A DNA stretch of 6,125 bases from positions 1 through 6,125 of the forward strand of contig JBEAOO010000233.1 of assembly GCA_041164825.1 (NCBI GenBank), read 5' to 3'. Below are positions 1 through 4,906 of this stretch, piece by piece. This stretch comes from JBEAOO01 sp041164825 (GTDB taxonomy: Bacteria > Pseudomonadota > Gammaproteobacteria > Burkholderiales > Burkholderiaceae_C). Positions within the stretch are counted from its first letter, which is position 1. Every line of letters starts with the position of its first letter. The position numbers were made by a program, and so were the translations under genes. Under the pieces are notes generated by a model. The model was not told where the DNA came from. It did no database searches and saw only the letters and a program-made list of their open reading frames with translations.

Positions 1-192
1 GCTCCCTGAACCGGAGGGGGCCTGCGACGACGACGCAAGCCGCGGTGCGGGCAGGGGCGGTGATGGGCCGGGCCGATGTGCGCCGGTCAAGGGGGAATGG
101 GCCGACCGAAGGGAGGACCAGGAGGACACGCAGCACATCGGCCCGGCCCATCGCCGCCCTCGCACCAATCTCCGAACGAAAACCGATGGCCG
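1..192. other. Non-coding region downstream of plsC, at the window edge
   Basis: This stretch follows the plsC stop codon and runs to the left edge of the window. I recognise no gene in it. Short frames stay open on both strands, for example a minus-strand frame from an ATG at 151 to the edge and a plus-strand frame running into plsC. In GC-rich DNA this is expected by chance, and neither has a recognisable protein or a clear ribosome binding site. The main content is the long inverted repeat listed separately. Just after the plsC stop there is also a small GGCC-gtca-GGCC hairpin (188-199). On the minus strand it is followed, a few bases later, by a run of four T, which is at best a weak terminator. 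Confidence 0.5.
55..159. repeat. Long inverted repeat, REPIN-like, 105 bp overall
   Basis: The arms at 55-80 and 134-159 are 26 nt each and reverse-complementary except for one position (T61). A C-G pair extends them inward (81/133). The spacer between the arms is 53 nt. Each arm is itself an imperfect palindrome: its core at 63-77 is ATGGGCCGGGCCGAT, where the two GGCC blocks can pair. Part of the same motif recurs in the spacer (ATGGGCCGACCGAAG, 97-111). Two palindromic units in inverted orientation with a short spacer is the layout of REPIN elements. No T-run follows either arm, so it is not a classical intrinsic terminator. It could still stop or stabilise the plsC transcript, or mark the end of an unseen neighbouring unit. 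The repeat is seen directly; the REPIN reading is inference. Confidence 0.75.
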
Positions 193-981
193 TCAGGCCG
201 ATTCGAGCGCAGCCAAGATGTCCTGCCGCACCTGCTCGCCCAAGCTGCGCCGGTCGGCATGGCGCGTGCCCGTGGGCGGCAGCATGGTGATGCGCACGTG
301 CAGGTCCTGCGCCATCACCGTCCACCACAGCGATTGCACGAGCGTGGTGTCACCCACAAACGCTGCGGCTTGGCTCACGGCCTCGGTGGCATCGCTGTAG
401 CGCAGCGCGATCGCCTGCAGCGGCGCCTCGACACTGATGGCCGCTTGCAGCAGGTTGGCATGGAAGGGCAGCAGGCCGTGGCCGTCGCTGGTCGTGCCCT
501 CGGGGAACACGGCCATCACATCACCGGCTTGCAGCGCCTCGGCCACCAGGTGCACCACGCGCATCGCATCGCGCTTGCGTTCGCGCTCGATGAACAGCGT
601 GCCGCCGCAGGCCACCAGCCAGCCCAGCACCGGCCACTGCCGCACATCGGCCTTGGACACGAAGCGCGCCGGGTGCACCGCATTGATGGCCAGGATGTCG
701 AGCCAGGACACGTGGTTGGCCACCAGCAGCACCGGGCCCGGGCGCGGCAAACCGTGTTGCGCCCAGGTGATGCCCAGCGCCCGCAGCACGCGCGCGCACC
801 AGCGGCTCACATGCACCAGCCGCTGCGCCGGGCTGCGCCACGGAAACAGCAGCGCGCACAGCAGCACGCCCTGCCCGATCAGCAGCACCACGCGCAGCAG
901 CCGCCACGCCGCACGCACGGCGCGCAGCGCGCCCGTCTTCTGCGGGCTCCTGCTCACGCCTGGACTCAAGCCGTTGCTCAC
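193..981 (-). CDS. plsC: 1-acyl-sn-glycerol-3-phosphate acyltransferase (PlsC family)
   Basis: This 262-residue protein probably transfers an acyl group to lysophosphatidic acid at the inner membrane, making phosphatidic acid. A hydrophobic segment at about residues 29-46 looks like a membrane anchor. The family motifs then follow in order: the catalytic HX4D box (His90 to Asp95, NHVSWLD), the FVSKADVRQWPVLG region (107-120), GGTLFIERE (126-134) with Arg133, the FPEGTTSDG glycerophosphate-binding block (159-167), and a conserved proline near 187. The start is a GTG whose last two bases form part of the pyrC' TGA (4-nt GTGA overlap), which suggests translational coupling. No ATG is available near the N terminus, although an in-frame GTG at codon 9 or 22 is possible. 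It is the last gene of the run. An ornithine-lipid acyltransferase (OlsA) uses the same motifs and cannot be excluded by eye. Confidence 0.88.
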   Translation of the reverse strand: MSNGLSPGVSRSPQKTGALRAVRAAWRLLRVVLLIGQGVLLCALLFPWRSPAQRLVHVSRWCARVLRALGITWAQHGLPRPGPVLLVANHVSWLDILAINAVHPARFVSKADVRQWPVLGWLVACGGTLFIERERKRDAMRVVHLVAEALQAGDVMAVFPEGTTSDGHGLLPFHANLLQAAISVEAPLQAIALRYSDATEAVSQAAAFVGDTTLVQSLWWTVMAQDLHVRITMLPPTGTRHADRRSLGEQVRQDILAALESA

Positions 982-2273
982 GCGGCTTGGTACGCCACTT
1001 GGCCGGCCACCAGCGTGTAGCGCACGCGGCCGGGCAACTCGTAACCCACGAAGGGCGAGTGTTTGCCCTGGCTTCGCAGCGCCTCGGGCGTCACTTGCCA
1101 GTGCGCATCGGGGGCGAACACGCAGACGTCGGCCACGCCGCCTTCCACCAAGCGGCCGGTGCTGGCCGAGAGCGAACCAATCGCATCACCCAGCACCCGC
1201 ACCGGGTCGCAGGTGACGGTGGCCAGCGCGCGCGACAGGCCGACGCCCTGCTCAGCGCCCCACTTGATGGCGGCACTCAGCAACAGCTCCAGGCCCGTGG
1301 CGCCGGGCTCGGCTTCGGCAAAGGGCAGGTTCTTGTCGTCGTCGTCGACGGGCGTGTGATCGCTGACCAGCGCGTCGATGGTGCCGTCGGCCAGCGCCAG
1401 GCGGATGGCATCGCGGTCGCGCGATTGGCGCAGCGGCGGCAGCAGGCGCATCGCGGCGTCAAAGTAGCCGATGTCGACCTCGGTGAGGTGCAGCTGGTTG
1501 ATGCTCACGTCGCACGTCACAAGCAGGCCCTCGGCCTTGGCCTGGCGCACCAGGCCGATGGCGGCGGCGCTCGACAAGCGGCACAGGTGCACGCGCGCGC
1601 CGGTGGCCCGCACCAGCTCAAACAGCGTCAGCAGCGCCACGGTCTCGGCAATCACTGGCACGCCGGACAGCCCCATGCGCGTGGCCAGCGCACCGCTGGC
1701 GGCCACGCCCTTGCCCAGGTACGGGTCGTTCGGCCGCAGCCACACGGTGTAGCCAAAGGTCGATGCGTATTGCAGCGCGCGCTGCAGCACCAGGGTGTCG
1801 GTGATCGGCACATCGGCCTGCGCAAAACCCACGCAACCGGCCTCGGTCAGCTCGGCCATCTCGGTCAGCGCCTGTCCGGCCAGGCCACGCGTGAGCGCGC
1901 CCAGCGGGTAGAGCCGCGCCTGGCTCAGGTTGCGGGCGCGGAACTTCAACATCTGCACCAGGCCGGGCTCGTCCAGCACCGGGTCGGTGTCGGGCAGGCA
2001 CACCAAGCTGGTGACGCCACCGGCCACGGCCGCGGCCATTTCCGACTCGAGCATGCCTTCGTGCTCGTGGCCGGGCTCGCGCAAGCGCGCTGCCAAATCG
2101 ACCAAACCGGGCGCCACCACCAAGCCGGTGGCGTCGATCACGTGGTCGGGCTGGAAGTCGGGGCTGACGGCGCCAATGGCCAAGATGCGGCCACTGGCCA
2201 GGGCCAGGTCGCCCACCGTGTCACGCTGCGTGGCCGGGTCGATCAGGCGGCCGTTTTTGATCAGGATCTTCAT
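978..2273 (-). CDS. pyrX: Dihydroorotase-like protein PyrC' (PyrX), predicted non-catalytic
   Basis: The 431-residue product has the length and layout of class I dihydroorotases: N-terminal beta-sandwich strand (KNGRLIDPAT), PGLVDL, an LREPG loop (64-68), GVTSLVCLPDTDP (86-98), a conserved DGTIDALVSDHTP block (296-308), and a C-terminal segment. The metal site, however, is stripped. The DxHxHLREPG motif reads DLAARLREPG, so both histidines are gone (Ala61, Arg63). The FSDDG segment reads FAQAD (150-154), the VHAED histidine is Arg180, CHVST reads CRLSS (Arg232), and TPHH reads SINQ (257-260). Only Asp305 remains. In Pseudomonas such a protein does not catalyse the reaction but is needed to assemble active aspartate transcarbamoylase with PyrB. 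The same role is inferred here from its position 30 nt after pyrB. The ATG at 2273 has an AGAAGG-like site about 12 nt upstream. Automatic annotation would probably call it an active PyrC. Confidence 0.9.
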   Translation of the reverse strand: MKILIKNGRLIDPATQRDTVGDLALASGRILAIGAVSPDFQPDHVIDATGLVVAPGLVDLAARLREPGHEHEGMLESEMAAAVAGGVTSLVCLPDTDPVLDEPGLVQMLKFRARNLSQARLYPLGALTRGLAGQALTEMAELTEAGCVGFAQADVPITDTLVLQRALQYASTFGYTVWLRPNDPYLGKGVAASGALATRMGLSGVPVIAETVALLTLFELVRATGARVHLCRLSSAAAIGLVRQAKAEGLLVTCDVSINQLHLTEVDIGYFDAAMRLLPPLRQSRDRDAIRLALADGTIDALVSDHTPVDDDDKNLPFAEAEPGATGLELLLSAAIKWGAEQGVGLSRALATVTCDPVRVLGDAIGSLSASTGRLVEGGVADVCVFAPDAHWQVTPEALRSQGKHSPFVGYELPGRVRYTLVAGQVAYQAA

Positions 2274-2303
2274 GGTTGTGCTCTGCCTTCTCTTCTCAGC
2301 GGC

Positions 2304-3266
2304 TCACGCGTCGTTGCCGGCGATGATGGACATCACCGCCATGCGCACGGCGATGCCAAACGTCACCTGCGGCAGGATCACGCTCTGGCCGCCATCGGCC
2401 ACGCGCGAGTCGATTTCGACACCGCGGTTGATGGGGCCGGGGTGCATCACGATGCAATCGGGTTTGGCCAGCGCCAGCTTCTCGGGCGTGAGGCCGAAGT
2501 TCTTGAAGAACTCACCCGCCGAGGGCAGCATGGCGCCGCTCATGCGCTCGTTTTGCAAGCGCAGCATGATGATCACGTCGGCGTCCTTGATGCCTTCGGC
2601 CATGTCGTGGCACACCCGCACACCCATCTCGCGCAGGTCGCCCGGCACCAGGGTCTTGGGGCCCACGGCGCGGATCTCGGGCACGCCCAGCGTGGTCAGC
2701 GCGTGGATGTCAGAGCGGGCCACACGCGAGTGCACGATGTCGCCCACGATGGCGACGGTGAGGTTGCTGAAGTCCTTTTTGTAGTGACGGATCGTGTACA
2801 TGTCGAGCAGCCCCTGGGTGGGGTGCGCATGTCGGCCGTCACCGGCGTTCACCACATGCACATGCGGCGCGCAGTGCTGGGCAATCAGGTAGGGCGCGCC
2901 GCTCTCGCTGTGCCGCACCACAAACATGTCGGCGTGCATCGCGCTCAAGTTGGCGATGGTGTCGAGCAGGCTCTCGCCCTTGCTGGCGCTGCTCTTGGCG
3001 ATGTCGAGGTTGATCACGTCGGCGCTCAGGCGCTTGGCGGCAATCTCGAACGTGGTGCGGGTGCGCGTGCTGTTCTCGAAGAACAGGTTGAACACGCTCT
3101 TGCCACGCAGCAGCGGCACCTTCTTGACCTCGCGGTCGTTCACGCTCAGGAAGGTGCCGGCGGTGTCGAGAATGTGCGTGAGGGTGGCGCGCGGCAGGCC
3201 TTCAATCGAGAGCAGATGGATCAGCTCGCCGTGGCTGTTGAGTTGCGGGTTGCGTTTGTAGAGCAT
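2304..3266 (-). CDS. pyrB: Aspartate carbamoyltransferase catalytic chain
   Basis: PyrB condenses carbamoyl phosphate with aspartate to N-carbamoyl-aspartate, the committed step of pyrimidine synthesis in the cytosol. The 320-residue chain carries the carbamoyl-phosphate site FFENSTRTRTTFE (62-74, STRTR at 66-70), the mobile-loop segment SSASKGES (Lys96), VRHSESGAPY (117-126), the GDGRHAHPTQ block (142-151), VGDIVHSRVARS (174-185), MLRLQNERM (234-242) and HPGPINRGVEI (275-285). The N terminus before LPRATL is longer than in E. coli. It resembles the Pseudomonas-type extension (compare KRNPQLNSHGELIHLLS), which fits an enzyme partnered by the PyrC'-like protein next door. No pyrI regulatory chain is present in the window. 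The ATG lies 5 nt after the pyrR stop, with a purine-rich AAGGAAGGGG (3277-3286) inside the end of pyrR as the likely ribosome binding site. Confidence 0.97.
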   Translation of the reverse strand: MLYKRNPQLNSHGELIHLLSIEGLPRATLTHILDTAGTFLSVNDREVKKVPLLRGKSVFNLFFENSTRTRTTFEIAAKRLSADVINLDIAKSSASKGESLLDTIANLSAMHADMFVVRHSESGAPYLIAQHCAPHVHVVNAGDGRHAHPTQGLLDMYTIRHYKKDFSNLTVAIVGDIVHSRVARSDIHALTTLGVPEIRAVGPKTLVPGDLREMGVRVCHDMAEGIKDADVIIMLRLQNERMSGAMLPSAGEFFKNFGLTPEKLALAKPDCIVMHPGPINRGVEIDSRVADGGQSVILPQVTFGIAVRMAVMSIIAGNDA

Positions 3267-3271
3267 GGGTC

Positions 3272-3775
3272 TCAGGCCCCTTCCTTGATGTCGAAGCTGA
3301 AGCCACCGGCCTCGTTGCGGGCCAGGGCCAGGCGCTGGCTGGCGGGCAGCGTGATGCGGGCGGCCGAGAAGGCCGGGTGGATGGGCAGTTCGCGGCCACC
3401 GCGGTCCACCAGCACGGCCAGGGTCACGCTGGATGGGCGGCCGAAGTCGAACAGCTCGTTGATCACGGCGCGCGTGGTGCGGCCGGTGTAGAGCACGTCG
3501 TCGACCAGCACGATCGGCCGGCCATCCACCTCAAACGGCAGGCGCGTGTGGTCGGCCTTGGCCGAGAGGCCGCGCGAGCCGAAGTCGTCGCGGTGCAGCG
3601 CGCTGGAGATCACGCCCGGCTCGCCGGCCAGGCCCAGGTCCTTTTGCAGGCGCTCCACCAGCCAGGCGCCGCCTGACCAGATGCCCACCAGGGCGGTGTC
3701 GGGTTTCAGCAGGCTGCGCACACCGGCCAGCAGGTCAAGGTACAGCGCTTCCGCGTCAAGCAGCAGTCGGCTCAT
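3272..3775 (-). CDS. pyrR: PyrR-type bifunctional pyr regulator / uracil phosphoribosyltransferase
   Basis: This 167-residue protein has the type I phosphoribosyltransferase fold. The 13-residue PRPP-binding loop IVLVDDVLYTGRT (88-100) is exactly that of the PyrR family. It is followed by the PyrR-typical FGRPSSVTLAVLVDRGGREL (111-130) and preceded by LHRDDF (60-65). The pyrophosphate-loop position (TRG in Bacillus) reads SGG at 34-36. In Gram-positive bacteria PyrR binds pyr mRNA in response to UMP and has uracil phosphoribosyltransferase activity. In betaproteobacteria its regulatory role is less established, and the N-terminal helix (ALYLDLLAGVRSLL) does not visibly keep the basic residues of the Bacillus RNA-contact helix. 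The reading frame stays open upstream to 4144, but that extension lies antiphase within ruvX. The ATG at 3775 begins the family-typical MSRLLLDAEALY and overlaps the end of ruvX by 20 nt. Confidence 0.93.
   Translation of the reverse strand: MSRLLLDAEALYLDLLAGVRSLLKPDTALVGIWSGGAWLVERLQKDLGLAGEPGVISSALHRDDFGSRGLSAKADHTRLPFEVDGRPIVLVDDVLYTGRTTRAVINELFDFGRPSSVTLAVLVDRGGRELPIHPAFSAARITLPASQRLALARNEAGGFSFDIKEGA
3277..3286 (-). promoter_or_regulatory. Purine-rich ribosome binding site for pyrB inside pyrR
   Basis: On the minus strand the last codons of pyrR contain AAGGAAGGGG, 10 nt before the pyrB ATG. This is the clearest Shine-Dalgarno-like sequence in the operon and supports the pyrB start at 3266. 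The last three G bases can pair with the CCC just before the ATG, giving a small GGG/CCC hairpin across the pyrR stop codon. Confidence 0.6.
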
Positions 3776-4238
3776 CGGGATGGGTCTCCGGATCGGGGTT
3801 CGTGGCGTTGTCGGGGGCAGATCGCGCAGCGTCCTGCAGGGCCTGCAGGTGCTGCTGAAGAATGATGGCGGCCGAGGCCGCGTCGAGGTCGCGCGCGCCG
3901 TTGGCATGCGCTTCGGTGGTGGTGTAGCGCTCGTCCACCTCGTGCACCGGCAGGCGCAGGCGACCATGCAGTTGGCGGCCAAAGCGGCGCGCCAAGCGGG
4001 TGTTCTCGTGCTCGGCGCCATCGGGGTGGTAGGGCACACCCACCACCAGCGCATCGGGCGCCCACTCGACCACCAGCTTGGCGATGGCGGCAAAACGCGC
4101 ATCGCCGGTGGCGTTGATGGTGCGCAGCGGCTGCGCAAAACCACTCACGGTGTTGCCGCTGGCCACACCCACACGCAGCGTGCCAAAGTCAAACGCCAGG
4201 AAGGACTGGACGCGCTGGGCCGGGCCTGACGGGCTCAT
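3756..4238 (-). CDS. ruvX: RuvX/YqgF family RNase H-fold nuclease
   Basis: The 160-residue product belongs to the YqgF/RuvX family. In E. coli this family is implicated in 5'-end maturation of 16S rRNA, and it was also named a putative Holliday junction resolvase. The first catalytic-site strand is FLAFDFGTLRVGVA (13-26, Asp17). It is followed by LVVGVPYHPDG (64-74), the acidic VDERYTTTEA block (101-110, Glu103) and DLDAASAAIIL (117-127, Asp119), matching the RNase H-like arrangement of acidic residues. The tail from about residue 138 is rich in Asp, Pro, Ala and Glu and looks disordered; it extends beyond the usual core. Start ATG and the yqgE stop share the sequence ATGA (4235-4238), so translation is probably coupled. 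The 3' end overlaps pyrR. Confidence 0.94.
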   Translation of the reverse strand: MSPSGPAQRVQSFLAFDFGTLRVGVASGNTVSGFAQPLRTINATGDARFAAIAKLVVEWAPDALVVGVPYHPDGAEHENTRLARRFGRQLHGRLRLPVHEVDERYTTTEAHANGARDLDAASAAIILQQHLQALQDAARSAPDNATNPDPETHPDEPTAA

Positions 4239-4825
4239 GCGTGGCCGGTGCTCTGGCTGAGCATGCGGACATCGATGCCCAGCAGCGCCAGCGCGCGGTC
4301 GTAGCGCTGCTCGACCGGGGTATTGAAGATGATGTCGGCGTCGGCCGCCACATTGATCCAGCTGTTGCGGCTCATCTCGTCTTCGAGCTGGCCGGCACCC
4401 CAGCCGCTGTAGCCCAGCGTGATCAAGATTTTGGTTGGCCCGGCGCCGTGCGACAGCGCCTCCAGCACGTCTTTGCTGGTGGTCATTTCCAGCCCGCCGG
4501 CCATGGCCAGCGTGGAGTTGTAATGCTGACCGCCCTCGCTGCCTTCGCCACCCAGGCGCTCGTGCAGCACAAAGCCGCGCTCGGTTTGCACCGGGCCGCC
4601 AAAGTAAACAGGGGTGTCGGCCAGATCGTCGCGATCGAGGCTGAGGTCGACCTTCTCGAACAGGCTTTTCAGCTTGATCTCGATCGGCTTGTTGATCACC
4701 AGGCCGAGCGCACCTTTGTCGGTGTGCTCGCAGAGGTAGATCACGGTGCCGGCAAAGGTGTCGCCCACAGCGCCCGGCATGGCGATGAGGAATTGATTGG
4801 TGAGGTTGATCGTGCCCATGGCCAT
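4235..4825 (-). CDS. yqgE: YqgE/AlgH family (UPF0301) protein
   Basis: The 196-residue protein matches the UPF0301 family in length and signature segments: NQFLIAMP (10-17), CEHTDKGALGLVINKP (32-47), PVYFGGPVQTERGFVLH (72-88), ITLGYSGWGAGQLEDE (135-150) and SWINV (155-159). Biochemical function is not established. The Pseudomonas homologue AlgH was linked to alginate gene regulation, but that role does not transfer safely. The yqgE-ruvX pair is a common proteobacterial neighbourhood. Two in-frame starts exist, ATG at 4825 and ATG at 4819 (MAMG). Neither has a strong Shine-Dalgarno sequence; the nearest GAGG is about 16 nt before the first. It is the first gene of the run, so the operon promoter should lie in 4826-4906. 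Confidence 0.95.
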   Translation of the reverse strand: MAMGTINLTNQFLIAMPGAVGDTFAGTVIYLCEHTDKGALGLVINKPIEIKLKSLFEKVDLSLDRDDLADTPVYFGGPVQTERGFVLHERLGGEGSEGGQHYNSTLAMAGGLEMTTSKDVLEALSHGAGPTKILITLGYSGWGAGQLEDEMSRNSWINVAADADIIFNTPVEQRYDRALALLGIDVRMLSQSTGHA

Positions 4826-4906
4826 ATGATCATTTTATTCGCCTCAGCGCCCTGCCCCTGTCAGCGCCTCGCCCTTTCTCTTGTGCTTTCTCTTGTGCCC
4901 TCGCCC
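4826..4906. promoter_or_regulatory. Divergent yqgE/phrB intergenic region, probable promoters
   Basis: This 81-nt region separates two genes that point away from each other, so it should hold the start signals for the yqgE-to-plsC run and possibly for phrB. It includes the most AT-rich patch nearby (4824-4840). On the minus strand TAAAAT (4832-4837) resembles a -10 box, and CTGACA (4859-4864) resembles a -35 box, but the spacing of 21 nt is longer than ideal. With that -10, transcription would begin almost at the yqgE ATG. For phrB only a weak pair is visible (ttgatc at 4806-4811 with gatcat at 4828-4833). An 8-bp palindrome atgatcat occupies 4826-4833. The location is inferred from gene layout; the boxes are tentative. 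Confidence 0.4.
4874..4897. repeat. 12-bp tandem duplication before phrB
   Basis: The 12-mer ctttctcttgtg occurs twice in direct succession with no mismatch. Twelve bases is a multiple of three, and the frame is open from an upstream ATG at 4826 through this repeat into phrB. If translated it would add LSLV twice. It more probably lies in the untranslated leader of phrB. A simple local duplication is the likely origin. Confidence 0.85.

Noticed and set aside
1..151. Minus-strand frame from ATG 151 open to the window edge
   Set aside because: It starts inside the inverted-repeat arm, has no Shine-Dalgarno or recognisable sequence, and 50 open codons are common by chance at this GC content.
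188..199. GGCC-gtca-GGCC hairpin at the plsC stop as an intrinsic terminator
   Set aside because: The stem is only 4 bp and the four T bases lie several bases beyond it, too weak to call.
76..1020. Plus-strand open frame across the non-coding left end and plsC
   Set aside because: It is mostly antisense to plsC, has no recognisable motif, and runs through the inverted repeat.
987..3491. Very long plus-strand open frame (about 834 codons) opposite pyrC', pyrB and part of pyrR
   Set aside because: It is antisense to three clearly recognised genes. Its product is dominated by His, Gln, Arg, Gly, Ala and Val with no recognisable domain, as expected from the antisense of GC-rich coding sequence.
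3776..4144. Upstream-extended pyrR beginning at 4144
   Set aside because: The extra 123 residues are Arg/Pro/Ser/Trp/Thr-rich shadow sequence overlapping ruvX in another frame; the PyrR family begins at the MSRLLLDAEALY start at 3775.
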